64,000 nt of DNA from Fictibacillus norfolkensis (GCF_014836645.1 NZ_JACSQM010000001.1:124001-188000); one strand, 5' to 3'; positions 44,722-54,352 are shown, counted from the stretch's first letter. Numbers and translations are program-made. Notes: a model not told the origin generated them from the sequence alone.

Positions 44722-46632
44722 TTATCTCTTCTCGTTAATTTGAGCTAAAATCTTATCGCGGAAATCTTCATAAGAAACAGTCTCTGATTTTTGCTCACCA
44801 TATTTGCGAACATTAACAGCATTGTCTTCGATCTCTTTATCACCTAGAACAAGCATGTAAGGAATCTTCTTCATCTGTGCTTCACGGATCTTGTAGCCCA
44901 TCTTTTCATTTCTTGTATCAATCTCAACACGTACTGCATGCTGCTTCAAATCTTCTTGGAGCTTATACGCGTATTCATTATGAACATCTGATACTGGAAT
45001 TAGTTTCACTTGTACTGGCGCTAACCAAGTTGGGAACGCTCCCGCAAAGTGCTCAACCAAAATTCCTAAGAAACGGTCGATCGAACCATAGATCGCACGG
45101 TGAATAACAACTGGACGAACCTTTTGGTTGTTCTCATCTACATACGTTAGATCGAACTTTTCTGGCATCTGGAAGTCCAGCTGAATCGTTGCACACTGAT
45201 GACTTCTCTTAAGAGCATCTTTAATATGGAAGTCGATCTTCGGACCGTAGAATGCTCCATCTCCCTCATTCAGGTGATAATCCATTCCTAGATCTTCTAG
45301 AACGTTTTTCAATGCGCCCTCAGCTTGTTCCCATAAACGATCATCTCCCATAGAATCTTCTGGACGAGTTGAAAGTTCTACCGAATATTCGAATCCAAAC
45401 GTGCTGTAGATTTTATCCACTAACTTAAATACGTTCTTGATCTCACTTTCGATCTGCTGTGGCGTTACAAAGATATGTGCATCATCTTGGCAGAACGTAC
45501 GAACACGAATCATACCGTTTAGTGCACCACTATATTCGTGACGATGTACTTGACCGAACTCAGCCATACGTACCGGAAGATCTCTATAAGAATGTAGTTT
45601 GTTCTTAAAGATCAGCATGTGGCCTGGGCAGTTCATCGGCTTCATCGCAAATTTTGTATCATCTACTTCAGAGAAATACATGTTTTCATGATAATGATCC
45701 CAGTGACCCGATTGTTCCCATAGACGCTGATTCATCATAAACGGAGTACGCACTTCGTCATAATCCACTTGACGTTGAAGTTCGCGAGAGAAGTTCTCAA
45801 GCTCTGTACGGATTGTCTGACCGTTAGGAAGATAGAAAGGCATTCCTGGTGCTTCTTCTGAGAACATAAATAACTCTAATTCTTTTCCGAGTTTACGGTG
45901 ATCTCGTTTTTGAGCTTCCTCAATAAAGTGAAGATACTCATCTAGGTCTTTTTGGCTTAAGAACGCAGAACCATATATACGTTGAAGCATTTGGTTGTCG
46001 CTGTCTCCACGCCAGTATGCACCAGAGATACTCATTAATTTATAAGCTTTGATTTTCCCAGTCGAAGGAATGTGAGGCCCACGGCAAAGGTCAAAGAATT
46101 CACCTTGCTCATAGATCGTGATCTTTTCACCTTCAGGAAGGTCTCGGATCAACTCAAGCTTTAAGTGATCGTTCAATTTTTCGTAAATCTCAAGGGCTTC
46201 TTGTCGACTAACTTCTTTGCGTACGATCGGAAGGTTTTCGTTTACGATCTTCTTCATTTCTTTTTCGATCGCAGGCAGATCTTCTGGTGTTAAGTTATGA
46301 GACATGTCTACATCGTAATAGAATCCGTTATCGATAACTGGTCCAATCCCAAGTTTCACGTCTGGGTAAAGACGCTTAAGAGCTTGAGCAAGTAAATGAG
46401 CATTTGAGTGTCTTGTCATTTCAAGACCCTCTTTAGAATCCTGCATTACGATCTCAATCGATGCATCTTCTTCGATAGGACGTGAAAAATCATATAATTG
46501 TCCGTTTACTTTCCCTGCAACTGCTTTTTTCTTTAAACTCGGGCTGATACTCTCTGCTACTTGTTCAGAAGTAACGCCTTTAGGAAATTCCTTGACTGAA
46601 CCGTCAGGGAACTTGATTGAAATTGACGACAT
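44722..46632 (-). CDS. thrS: Threonyl-tRNA synthetase
   Basis: 636 aa from ATG 46632 (MSSISIKFPDG), 8 nt after GGAG; the ATG at 46641 overlaps that signal. TGS domain 1-65, editing domain about 66-225 with HSNAHLLAQALKRLYP and DLCRGPHIPSTG, class II core with FMMNQRLWEQSGHWDHYHENMY-type motif 2 region, zinc ligands in MKPMNCPGHM and HRHEYSG, and anticodon-binding domain about 535-636. Controlled by a Thr T-box. Confidence 0.97.
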   Translation of the reverse strand: MSSISIKFPDGSVKEFPKGVTSEQVAESISPSLKKKAVAGKVNGQLYDFSRPIEEDASIEIVMQDSKEGLEMTRHSNAHLLAQALKRLYPDVKLGIGPVIDNGFYYDVDMSHNLTPEDLPAIEKEMKKIVNENLPIVRKEVSRQEALEIYEKLNDHLKLELIRDLPEGEKITIYEQGEFFDLCRGPHIPSTGKIKAYKLMSISGAYWRGDSDNQMLQRIYGSAFLSQKDLDEYLHFIEEAQKRDHRKLGKELELFMFSEEAPGMPFYLPNGQTIRTELENFSRELQRQVDYDEVRTPFMMNQRLWEQSGHWDHYHENMYFSEVDDTKFAMKPMNCPGHMLIFKNKLHSYRDLPVRMAEFGQVHRHEYSGALNGMIRVRTFCQDDAHIFVTPQQIESEIKNVFKLVDKIYSTFGFEYSVELSTRPEDSMGDDRLWEQAEGALKNVLEDLGMDYHLNEGDGAFYGPKIDFHIKDALKRSHQCATIQLDFQMPEKFDLTYVDENNQKVRPVVIHRAIYGSIDRFLGILVEHFAGAFPTWLAPVQVKLIPVSDVHNEYAYKLQEDLKQHAVRVEIDTRNEKMGYKIREAQMKKIPYMLVLGDKEIEDNAVNVRKYGEQKSETVSYEDFRDKILAQINEKR

Positions 46633-46680
46633 ATAAAACATCTCCTTTTTTACTAGGTTCTTATCTGATTGAAAACAAAA

Positions 46681-46930
46681 AACACCCGTCCCTATAGAAG
46701 GGACGAGTGATTATCTCGTGGTTCCACCCTTGTTCCGACAACTTTAAACAAGCCAATCGGCACTCGGACAGTGTAACGGACTGCGACCGTCAGCGATTAC
46801 TAAAGTTTTCACCGCTGAAGTTCCAAGGTGGTAAAGCACTTTTCCGTGTTAGGAAGCTTTCAGCCAAGACTTCCCTCTCTATGAACCGTAAAAACATGCT
46901 TCGTGTCCTTATCAATACAGATTGAATGAT
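46681..46930 (-). promoter_or_regulatory. Thr T-box leader of thrS
   Basis: The T-box AGGGTGGAACCACGAGAT lies on the minus strand at 46713-46730, then the terminator CGTCCC..GGGACG and TTTTTTG (46681-46705). The stem I region has GCTTTACCACC, giving a plausible ACC (Thr) specifier. Confidence 0.92.
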
Positions 46931-46944
46931 AAAATTATACACCT

Positions 46945-46973
46945 ATTATATGCAGTCGTTTTTCAAAAAGCAA
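46945..46973 (-). promoter_or_regulatory. Promoter of the thrS leader
   Basis: Minus strand TTGCTT (46968-46973), 17-bp spacer, TATAAT (46945-46950), 12 bp past the ytxC stop. Confidence 0.8.
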
Positions 46974-46988
46974 GAGGACTCTGTAAGT

Positions 46989-47858
46989 TTATGACTTTTT
47001 TTTACGGTAAGACCAATGTTCTCTGTAGGACATCCTATCAATTGGTGTGATCGTAACTTTTTCTTGAAAGATGTTTTTCACCGTTTGAAGCAATGGATGA
47101 TCAATATCATAAGCATAGATCCTAGCGGAATTTGGTGAGATTCCAACTAATGGACCTAAAAGTCTTTCGTCTAAATTCGTTACATTCGTTAGACGCAGTG
47201 CCTTTTCATGGAACATCATCAGTTCAGTGTGTGTTAACTGTTTTTGATGTTCATCAAAAAGAAGTATTTGCTCTTGTTCAAAAACAATGACGATATCTGC
47301 TGAAATAAACGATCTCTGTTTCGTTATGCATGTCCTTAACTGCTCTACGAACATTTGGTATTCAAGTTCTAACTTGTATTCATCAATAGCACATTCAACT
47401 ATCTTCAGCAAGGTCGCTAAATACTCTTTCAACCTAAACTTTATAAAGGATTCAAATTCTAAGAAATCTGTTTTAGCATCAATAATAGATTCCCATTGCT
47501 TTCGGATCAGTTCATTTAAGCTTGGCAGGTGTTTAACATCAGGTATTCCTTCGATCTCTCCAAGAATGATGCTTTTCGTGATAGATAAGATCTCTTTTTG
47601 CTCTGCTAAATCGCTGTAACAAAATGCTTGTTCGATCATTTCCTTCAAACAAATATCCTCTACTTTGTTTCGAGTAAATTCCGTTAACACATCCAATATG
47701 AACGTTTTTCTCTCCTGTATGTGCAGTTCAAGAATTTTTGAAGAAGCTTCAGATAATTTGGCAAAGGAAGGGTTTATTTTATGCTCAGCTGCCATACGAA
47801 TCATTTTCTTCAAAACAGCTATACCATCTGCTGGGTGTGAAAAAGCAATCGCGACCAA
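46989..47858 (-). CDS. ytxC: Sporulation protein YtxC
   Basis: 289 aa from TTG 47858 (VAIAFSHP), which lies 5 nt after a run of seven G; the ATG at 47873 overlaps that run and is unlikely. YtxC-like (DUF1980-type) helical protein with no catalytic motif; C-terminus ends in basic RKKKS. Same position as B. subtilis ytxC upstream of thrS. Function unknown beyond an association with sporulation. Confidence 0.88.
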   Translation of the reverse strand: MVAIAFSHPADGIAVLKKMIRMAAEHKINPSFAKLSEASSKILELHIQERKTFILDVLTEFTRNKVEDICLKEMIEQAFCYSDLAEQKEILSITKSIILGEIEGIPDVKHLPSLNELIRKQWESIIDAKTDFLEFESFIKFRLKEYLATLLKIVECAIDEYKLELEYQMFVEQLRTCITKQRSFISADIVIVFEQEQILLFDEHQKQLTHTELMMFHEKALRLTNVTNLDERLLGPLVGISPNSARIYAYDIDHPLLQTVKNIFQEKVTITPIDRMSYREHWSYRKKKS

Positions 47859-47936
47859 ATAAGTCCCCCCCATATAAAATCCTCAATAATACACTATATG
47901 GGACGAGGTCCTAAAACATGTTACTTACAAAAGAAA

Positions 47937-47962
47937 AAACAACCCTGTGGGTAGGGTTGTTC
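47937..47962 (-). terminator. Terminator of the ABC transporter genes
   Basis: AACAACCCT GTGGGT AGGGTTGTT hairpin with TTTTTTC on the minus exit, directly behind the permease stop. Confidence 0.85.
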
Positions 47963-48616
47963 TTAATAAACAAATTTACGCTCAATTCTAGATAAGATAA
48001 ACGCCATGCCAAGCGTTAAGATTAAGTACATTAGAGCGGCTGTCATGTATGGCTCCCACGGTCGGTAGTATTGACCCATCATCGCTCTCGCGTAATACAT
48101 CAATTCTGGGGTAGCAATAATGGAAACTAAGGATGAATCCTTAATAAGCACAATGAACTCATTGCCTAGCGGCGGGATCATCCTTCTAGACGCTTGTGGA
48201 AGAATGACATGTTTCATAGCTTGTACATGATTCATGCCTAGAGAACGCGCTGCTTCCATCTGCCCTTTATCGATCGATTGAATCCCTGCTCTAAATATCT
48301 CAGCGATATAAGCAGCAGCATTAAGCGAAAGAGCTAGAACGCTTGAAATGAAAACGTTTGGCGGCTTCATGAACAATGGCATGAGCGCTGAATGGATTAA
48401 AAGGATCTGAACCAACAACGGCGTGCCGCGGAAAAAGCTGATATACCACATGCACGGAAGATGAACAAATGGGTTCTTCACCATTTTGCCAAGTCCGATG
48501 AATAATCCAAATATTGTACCGAATAGAATCGCCAAAAAAGATAACTGTACCGTTACCCATGTTCCTTTTAGAAACAGGGGCATATAATCACTGATAATCT
48601 GTAAAGAGTATTCCAT
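47963..48616 (-). CDS. Polar amino acid ABC transporter permease (HisM/GlnP type)
   Basis: 217 aa, five or six membrane helices. The EAA loop is EAARSLGMNHVQAMKHVILPQASRRMIPPLGNEF, the ATPase contact, and the N-terminal FLKGTWVTVQLSFLAILFG is typical of this His/Glu/Arg group. It should form a homodimeric channel with an ATPase, but no ATPase gene follows: the gene ends in a terminator. The usual order binding protein-permease-ATPase is cut short, so the ATPase must come from elsewhere. Confidence 0.93.
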   Translation of the reverse strand: MEYSLQIISDYMPLFLKGTWVTVQLSFLAILFGTIFGLFIGLGKMVKNPFVHLPCMWYISFFRGTPLLVQILLIHSALMPLFMKPPNVFISSVLALSLNAAAYIAEIFRAGIQSIDKGQMEAARSLGMNHVQAMKHVILPQASRRMIPPLGNEFIVLIKDSSLVSIIATPELMYYARAMMGQYYRPWEPYMTAALMYLILTLGMAFILSRIERKFVY

Positions 48617-48634
48617 GAAGACCTCCTGAGAATG

Positions 48635-49426
48635 TTATTGTTTCAGCACATCTACATTTGGTTCTTCACCAAACCATTTTTTATAGATCTCAGCATATTT
48701 TCCATCATCGATAATTTTCTTCATCGCTTTGTTAATCTCTTCTTGATGTTCACCATCTTTAGGGAAGATAATTCCGTAAAATTCGCTCTCGAAATTTTCT
48801 TTATCGCTGATTGTTACGAGTTTTTTATCAGGATTATTCTTTTCATATTCTTGTACTACAGCGTTATCTGCAACTACAGCTTCTACTTCACCATTTAATA
48901 GAGCTTGTATCGCTAATACATTGTTTTCGTACTTCTTTATGTTTTCACTTTTGCCAAACATTTTTTCGAGTGCTGCTTGTCCGGTAGTTCCGTTCTGAAC
49001 GCTTACCTTCATTCCCTCTAAGTCCTTTGCACTTTTAATCGATGTTCCTTGTTTAGCTAAAATCATGTTAATCGATTCAAAGTATGGTGAAGAAAAGTCA
49101 TAACTTTTCTTACGATCGTCATTTATCGTAATAGCAGAGATACCTGCATCAACTTCTTCATTCTGAAGAGCGATAAACAAAGGATCCCATCCTTTATTTG
49201 TTAATTCATAATCTAATCCCGCTTCCTTCATCACGGCATCAAGCAGATCTACGTCGAATCCTACAATTTTTTCACCGTCTAAGGATTCAAAGGGGGCATA
49301 TGCTGCATCAGTACCAACCGTCAGCTTTTCACCGGACCCAGAACCAGAATCAGCACTTCCGCATGCTACAAGAAACGCAGCAGATAAACCTATTAATCCC
49401 ATTTTAAATTTTCGTTTCATTTCCAT
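48635..49426 (-). CDS. Amino acid ABC transporter substrate-binding lipoprotein
   Basis: 263 aa. Lipoprotein signal LIGLSAAFLVACGSADS (Cys about 22) followed by a GS-rich linker, then SBP family 3: TVGTDAAYAPFESLDGEKIVGFDVDL, AGISAITINDDRKKSYDFSSPY and VQNGTTGQAALEKMF. It binds a polar amino acid; the exact ligand is not evident. 18 nt before the permease gene. Confidence 0.94.
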   Translation of the reverse strand: MEMKRKFKMGLIGLSAAFLVACGSADSGSGSGEKLTVGTDAAYAPFESLDGEKIVGFDVDLLDAVMKEAGLDYELTNKGWDPLFIALQNEEVDAGISAITINDDRKKSYDFSSPYFESINMILAKQGTSIKSAKDLEGMKVSVQNGTTGQAALEKMFGKSENIKKYENNVLAIQALLNGEVEAVVADNAVVQEYEKNNPDKKLVTISDKENFESEFYGIIFPKDGEHQEEINKAMKKIIDDGKYAEIYKKWFGEEPNVDVLKQ

Positions 49427-49547
49427 TCTAATATTTCCCCCTTTATTCTAAATATTCTTATATTATACACAAAATTTTTAATATAAGGAAAATTACGATA
49501 ATTTTTTTAATACGAAAGTCACTCATTAAAACATTTGGATATAAAAC

Positions 49548-49579
49548 AAAAGACCCCGTCTTGGAGTCATTTGGGTCAT
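49548..49579 (-). terminator. Second hairpin behind mqnC
   Basis: GACCC...GGGGTC with TTTTGTTTT on the minus exit, about 100 bp past the first mqnC terminator. It could stop readthrough toward the ABC genes. The 250-bp gap (49427-49680) holds nothing else I can support besides a TATAAT box before the binding-protein gene. Confidence 0.5.
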
Positions 49580-49641
49580 CTATATTCTGCAGGTACCAAA
49601 CGGACAACCTTAAAATCTGAAAACATCCATACAAGCGCATC

Positions 49642-49675
49642 AAAAAAGCACTCGACATAAATATGCCAAGTGCTT
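49642..49675 (-). terminator. Terminator of mqnC
   Basis: GAAGCACTtGgCATA...TGtCgAGTGCTT hairpin, then TTTTTTG, 6 nt past the stop. Confidence 0.82.
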
Positions 49676-49680
49676 CACTG

Positions 49681-50787
49681 TTAGTTTTGCATCACAAAAT
49701 CTTTTTCAGCTTTTTCTTCATCCTCAAATACACGAAGTGTTTCGTATTTTGTATTTCTTTGTGCTGGTATCTTACCTGCTTCACGAATCAGTCGCAACGT
49801 TAAGTTCGTATTTACCTTGTGAGTGGTTCCAGCTGCTGAAACAACGTTCTCTTCCATCATCGTGCTGCCAAAATCGTTGCAGCCATAGTGAAGAGATTTT
49901 TTACCAACCTCAGGTCCCATCGTAACCCAAGAAGATTGGAAGTTAGGTATGTTATCTAAGAAGATACGAGAGATCGCAACATTCTTTAAATATTCTCTCG
50001 GAGTTGTCTTTTCAGCCTTCATGTTCGTGTTATCCGGTTGGAACGTCCAAGAGATGAAAGCTAAGAAACAATCTGTCTCGTCTTGTGCATCACGAACACG
50101 CTGTAGATGAAGTGCGCGTTCTTCGAATGTTTCACCAAATCCAATAACCATCGTAGCAGTAGAATGCAGTCCAACTTTTTTAGCTGTTTTCATGCAATCG
50201 ATCCACTCTGTCCACGAGCCTTTAAGTCTACTGATTTTCTTACGGGTGCGGTCATCTAAAATTTCTGCTCCGCCTCCCGGAAGAGAATCAAGCCCGGCTG
50301 CTTTCAGTTCCCGGAGCACTTCCTCTAGAGATAGACCAGACACTTCAACCATCTTCCAAATTTCTGCTGGAGAAAATGAATGCATCGTGATATCAAAGCG
50401 CTTTTTGATCTCTCTTAATAAGTCCGTATAGTAGTTGAATGGCAAGTTAGGATTTGTTCCACCTTGCATAAGAATTTCTGTACCACCTACATCAACTGTC
50501 TCTTGTATCTTTTGGAAGATTACTTCATCATCCAACACATAACCTTCGCTGCTTCCTGGCGCTCTATAGAACGCGCAGAATCTGCAATATGTATCACAAA
50601 AATTTGTATAGTTTACGTTACGGCCAATTACAAAAGTGGTAATCGGTTCAGGATGCCACCTTTTCATAATAATATCCGCAACTTCTCCCATGCGTTCTAC
50701 TTCATCACTCTCATAAAGTTTAACGGCATCTTCTACCGATAAACGTTCGCCATCTAAAGCTTTTTGTAAAATAGATTCTATACTCAT
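49681..50787 (-). CDS. mqnC: Cyclic dehypoxanthine futalosine synthase (radical SAM)
   Basis: 368 aa from ATG 50787 (MSIESILQKALDGERL), which has GGAGG 6 nt upstream; the longer frame to 50943 overlaps dnaI. Radical SAM cluster CDTYCRFCAFYR (Cys-x3-Cys-x2-Cys); ILMQGGTNPNLPFNYYTDLL, HSFSPAEIW and DSLPGGGAEIL are typical of the MqnC/CofH group. It cyclises dehypoxanthine futalosine in the alternative menaquinone route. Single gene between terminators, upstream of an ABC pair and downstream of dnaI. CofH-like activity cannot be excluded from sequence alone, but CofH makes no sense in a Bacillus. Confidence 0.9.
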   Translation of the reverse strand: MSIESILQKALDGERLSVEDAVKLYESDEVERMGEVADIIMKRWHPEPITTFVIGRNVNYTNFCDTYCRFCAFYRAPGSSEGYVLDDEVIFQKIQETVDVGGTEILMQGGTNPNLPFNYYTDLLREIKKRFDITMHSFSPAEIWKMVEVSGLSLEEVLRELKAAGLDSLPGGGAEILDDRTRKKISRLKGSWTEWIDCMKTAKKVGLHSTATMVIGFGETFEERALHLQRVRDAQDETDCFLAFISWTFQPDNTNMKAEKTTPREYLKNVAISRIFLDNIPNFQSSWVTMGPEVGKKSLHYGCNDFGSTMMEENVVSAAGTTHKVNTNLTLRLIREAGKIPAQRNTKYETLRVFEDEEKAEKDFVMQN

Positions 50788-50872
50788 CGGTAACCTCCGA
50801 ATACAATGTCTTAAGATCTTGTCTGTTCTTATCCTATCATATTTTAGTAGAAGAGACAGCTTTGTGTTTTCA

Positions 50873-50907
50873 AGAAAAAAGCTCCTGCCCTTTAAAAGAG
50901 CAGAAAC
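50873..50907 (-). terminator. Terminator of dnaB-dnaI
   Basis: CTGCTC TTTTAAA GGGCAG hairpin, then GAGCTTTTTTC on the minus exit. Confidence 0.78.
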
Positions 50908-50911
50908 TGAA

Positions 50912-51856
50912 TTAATAATCTTCTCTAAAGTTTTTATTTCCACCCATAAAAATCGGAGAACTTAAGTGTTTGATCCGCTCCATGATTCTGAGAGCTTTCA
51001 GTTCATCGAGTCCGCCTTTTTGAGAATACGATAAATGTTGCTGCAGCATATCATAATCACAGTTGGACGTGTAAAGAGTTGGCAGTTTTTCCATCATTCG
51101 ATATTGAAGAATAACGCCAATAATCTCGTCTCTGACCCAGTTCGTCATGTTTTCAGCACCAAGATCATCGAGCATGAGAACCGGAACGGTCTTTAACAGT
51201 TCCATCTTAGAGTCAAATGTCCCGTCAGAAAGGGAAGATTTCATTTCGCGAAGAAACTCGGGTGTATGAATAATTAGTGAGTGGACGCCCTTCTCAGCTA
51301 AACCATTCGCGATAGCACCTAACAGATATGTTTTACCAACACCAAATTTTCCATAGAAGTAGATTCCTTTTGCTTGATGACCAGAACCAGTCATCTGAAC
51401 AAATTCATAAGCCTTCGAGATCGCGTTACGTCTTGTTTCATCAATACTATGTTTGTACAAACGATCAAATCTCGCTTCAAGGATTTCTTTCGGTATAAAG
51501 TAACTCTTAATCAATGAAGTCATGGATTTCTTTTGTTCATCGATGACCTTTAGTTCACAAGGTTTGTATCTTAGTTCTACCGTTTGTCTCACTTTCGTTA
51601 ATTCAGAACGATACCCTTGCATAAGGTTAGGACAATTCTCTAAACCTGGACAATTGCGGCAAGCATGCTGTTCGTTCTTAAAGGTGTAAAAACTGGACAA
51701 TAACTTTTCCGCATGGACATCTGATATGTCAGGGTTCTCTCGCAGAAAACGCATGACTCCAGGGTCTGTAAGTACTTGTTGCTTCATTTGCTCAAATCTT
51801 TCCTGAAACTTATCAAACCCCGGCATATTTTTAACAGATTCCTTTATGGATTCCAT
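50912..51856 (-). CDS. dnaI: Primosomal helicase loader DnaI
   Basis: 314 aa AAA+ ATPase that loads the replicative helicase DnaC onto oriC or restart sites. N-terminal zinc-binding region with CRNCPGLENCPNL and a later Cys (PCELKV), Walker A YGKFGVGKTYLLG (about 170), Walker B VLMLDDLGAE and sensor TSNCDYDML. Close to B. subtilis DnaI (311 aa). 14 nt behind dnaB. Confidence 0.96.
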   Translation of the reverse strand: MESIKESVKNMPGFDKFQERFEQMKQQVLTDPGVMRFLRENPDISDVHAEKLLSSFYTFKNEQHACRNCPGLENCPNLMQGYRSELTKVRQTVELRYKPCELKVIDEQKKSMTSLIKSYFIPKEILEARFDRLYKHSIDETRRNAISKAYEFVQMTGSGHQAKGIYFYGKFGVGKTYLLGAIANGLAEKGVHSLIIHTPEFLREMKSSLSDGTFDSKMELLKTVPVLMLDDLGAENMTNWVRDEIIGVILQYRMMEKLPTLYTSNCDYDMLQQHLSYSQKGGLDELKALRIMERIKHLSSPIFMGGNKNFREDY

Positions 51857-51870
51857 ATTATTTCCCCCCT

Positions 51871-53259
51871 TTATTTCGAACTATTTAACAAACTCTCGAG
51901 CCATTTACGGTTCTCATCCTCAGTAGTATCTGTGTTAGCATCACCAGTCTGATCAGCAGATACTTTATCCTGTTTCAGCCAATCAGGAACAGTAACGTTA
52001 CTCTTCTTATTACCCTTATTATAAGAGCCCGAATTTACCTTCTTATCTTGCCATTCTTTATATTTTCGTTTTTCATCGCGTGCTAAAGTCATTGCCTCTA
52101 AGACCGTTTGCGCTCTTTTACGAGCCCAATGTGAAGCGATCCGTTCGATCAATCCTTTTGCAAGCTTCATATCATTCTCAGATAACACGTAATCTAAAAG
52201 AACATTCGTAACGCCTGGTGTTAGATTCTGATCGATCATACAATAGGCAACGAGTTTCAAATCTACTTCTGAAGGAGTTGTACCTGAATAATCTTCTAAC
52301 AAACGATAAGGTGACACTTCTTCAAAGTATTTGATAAGTTCCTCTTCTTTTGATTGAGGCTGCATGCCATGAAGAGCCTTTAGGGGAACTGGCTGCGTTT
52401 TTAACGCTAGAACCGGTAGTCCTTCTTCATGCTCAAATCGATACCATTTCTGAATTTCTTTTCTTAAACTCTCTGCAGAAATTTCTCCTGTAGAGTAGTA
52501 TACGTTTTGAATCTGCTTACTCATATCCATCGGTTGTAACTGATAGATATAAGCTAGTTTATAGATAGCTTCCTTTAATTTTGGGGTGATCACCTCTTTA
52601 GGCACGATAAAAGACGAGATCTGATTCACCATCGCTTCAAAATCAAATGTGGATTCACTTAGTGCAACTTTCCCATGATTGCCTTTTTCATGTAAAGAGA
52701 CATCTTCTGGAAGAACGTTTTCGTTAATCTCTGCATAGCTCTTCGATGACATTTCAGAAGGGTGTAAAGAAGTAAACACATCACTGAACGAAGCAGTAAC
52801 CTCTTTATAATCCGACACATCCGTTTGAGCGATATAAAAGGACTCTCTAACTTCAGTAAACTTCGCTTTTCCTAAACGGTTAAAAAGATATATGCTTAAA
52901 AAGCCATCTGTAAAAAAAGCATTTGGCGAAAGTGGGAGTTGAAGCTCATAAACGTACTCCCTTGAACTATCGCCGTCTTTCTTAAACGTCTTCAAGAGAC
53001 CGATCGCTTCTAGCTTCTTTCTTCCCGCCAAAATATCTTTTAGCGAGAACTGAGTTACGTTCATGAGGTGCTGATGTTTTTGTGTCTGCCGATCCATATT
53101 TACTTCGCACCATAATGTCATATATAAACTATGTGCAAATGCGCCAACCAACGGCTGATATAACATGGTTAGAACTTTATGATCTATTTCATGCAACATA
53201 CCCTTGCACTGGACGGAATACGTATCAACGGGCACAACTTCTTGAAAATGTACCGTCAT
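51871..53259 (-). CDS. dnaB: Replication initiation and membrane attachment protein DnaB
   Basis: 462 aa from ATG 53259 (MTVHFQEVVPVDTY), with GGGTG 6 nt upstream; GTG 53268 is possible. Firmicute DnaB, not the helicase: two DnaB_2/DDBH winged-helix-type regions (about 1-160 and 290-400) and a charged C-terminus with KRKYKEWQDKK. It acts with DnaD and DnaI in helicase loading and attaches the origin to the membrane. Confidence 0.95.
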   Translation of the reverse strand: MTVHFQEVVPVDTYSVQCKGMLHEIDHKVLTMLYQPLVGAFAHSLYMTLWCEVNMDRQTQKHQHLMNVTQFSLKDILAGRKKLEAIGLLKTFKKDGDSSREYVYELQLPLSPNAFFTDGFLSIYLFNRLGKAKFTEVRESFYIAQTDVSDYKEVTASFSDVFTSLHPSEMSSKSYAEINENVLPEDVSLHEKGNHGKVALSESTFDFEAMVNQISSFIVPKEVITPKLKEAIYKLAYIYQLQPMDMSKQIQNVYYSTGEISAESLRKEIQKWYRFEHEEGLPVLALKTQPVPLKALHGMQPQSKEEELIKYFEEVSPYRLLEDYSGTTPSEVDLKLVAYCMIDQNLTPGVTNVLLDYVLSENDMKLAKGLIERIASHWARKRAQTVLEAMTLARDEKRKYKEWQDKKVNSGSYNKGNKKSNVTVPDWLKQDKVSADQTGDANTDTTEDENRKWLESLLNSSK

Positions 53260-53422
53260 CGTTTTCACCCTTTGTTAAAAAGTCTTTAAAGTAAGCTGGC
53301 CGACGGATGTTAGTATCGTCAGCCAGAGTCATTTGTTCATTTCTATTTAGCCGTTTTCTAACACAGTAGAATACGGATTAAAATTTGTATAAAAAGAGCG
53401 TTACAGCAGTCTAAGATACGCT

Positions 53423-53884
53423 TTAACGCTCCTCCTTGTTAATGAGTTCTTTTAATTCCTGTATAAAAACATTGATATCTTTAAATTGACGGTATACAGA
53501 GGCAAATCTTACATAAGCCACCTCATCCGTTTTAGACAGATGTTCCATCACCTGTTCACCAACGGCTGTACTTGATACTTCAGATGCACCTGAGTTCCGT
53601 AATTCTTTTTCAATGCTATCTACTATATTTTCAAGCGTTTCCAAGGGGACTGGTCTTTTTTCGCAAGCTTTAATAAGCCCTCTAAGGATCTTTTCACGGC
53701 TGAACTCTTCACGTTCTCCGCCCTTTTTAACAATGATAAGCGGTGTTTGTTCTACCGTTTCAAATGTAGTAAATCTATAGCTGCAAGATTCACATTCCCT
53801 TCTGCGGCGAATGGATCTTCCGCTATGTACAGGTCTTGAATCAAGCACTTTTGTTCCGTTGTGCTGGCAAGTAGGACACCTCAT
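53423..53884 (-). CDS. nrdR: Transcriptional repressor NrdR
   Basis: 153 aa from ATG 53884 ([10 protein letters not shown]); the frame runs upstream to 53899, but the family begins at MRCP. Zinc ribbon CPTC...[13 protein letters not shown], then an ATP-cone (about 45-135, [23 protein letters not shown]). It senses ATP/dATP and represses ribonucleotide reductase genes. Upstream of dnaB, as in B. subtilis. Confidence 0.96.
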   Translation of the reverse strand: MRCPTCQHNGTKVLDSRPVHSGRSIRRRRECESCSYRFTTFETVEQTPLIIVKKGGEREEFSREKILRGLIKACEKRPVPLETLENIVDSIEKELRNSGASEVSSTAVGEQVMEHLSKTDEVAYVRFASVYRQFKDINVFIQELKELINKEER

Positions 53885-53956
53885 TGTAATCATCCCCAAA
53901 AAATTTTCTATTCTCTATCTATCTTAAAGAAAAGGGAGGAGTGTGACAAGCTATTC

Positions 53957-54352
53957 CTACAATTTTTCAGCCATTGACGTCCCTACAAACGTTAGTTTTT
54001 CTTTTAAGATCTCATAAATATTAACTATTAGTCTTTGATTGTTACCAAAATTAAAAGGAAGAGCAGACTCTGTTGAAACGTTCAGATCTACAGCAGTTCG
54101 ATTCGCTCTAACTGTTACTACACTAATAACAACAAACGCGCTCTTGGGCTGTCTGACTTCAAACGTAACTTCTCCCCTTTCTTCTGAAAAACCAAGTTCA
54201 TGAAAATTGGTGTCTTCATCTAGGATCTGTTTGATCACTTTCATAACTTCTGGTTTATTAGCTTTAAAATAATGGGTTCTAAGTCTTTCGTCCACATGCT
54301 GTTCACTCGTTTCCGCATGATTTTCCATTAGATTTTGAAGTTTTCTAAACAT
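53957..54352 (-). CDS. Unknown cytosolic protein (131 aa)
   Basis: 131 aa from ATG 54352 (MFRKLQNLMENH), with GGAGG 6 nt upstream; the frame opens farther to 54445 without support and crosses the speD terminator. A mixed alpha/beta protein with LRTHYFKANKPEVMKVI and a beta-rich second half (VTFEVRQPKSAFVVISVVTV). No signal peptide or membrane helix. I do not recognise a named family; similar hypothetical proteins are common in bacilli. Confidence 0.85.
   Translation of the reverse strand: MFRKLQNLMENHAETSEQHVDERLRTHYFKANKPEVMKVIKQILDEDTNFHELGFSEERGEVTFEVRQPKSAFVVISVVTVRANRTAVDLNVSTESALPFNFGNNQRLIVNIYEILKEKLTFVGTSMAEKL

Noticed and set aside
49458-49658. 66-codon ORF between mqnC and the ABC genes
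   Set aside because: It crosses the mqnC terminator and a second hairpin, lacks an RBS and resembles no known protein. A tail reading FKVVRLVPAEYR in another frame looked protein-like but has no start.
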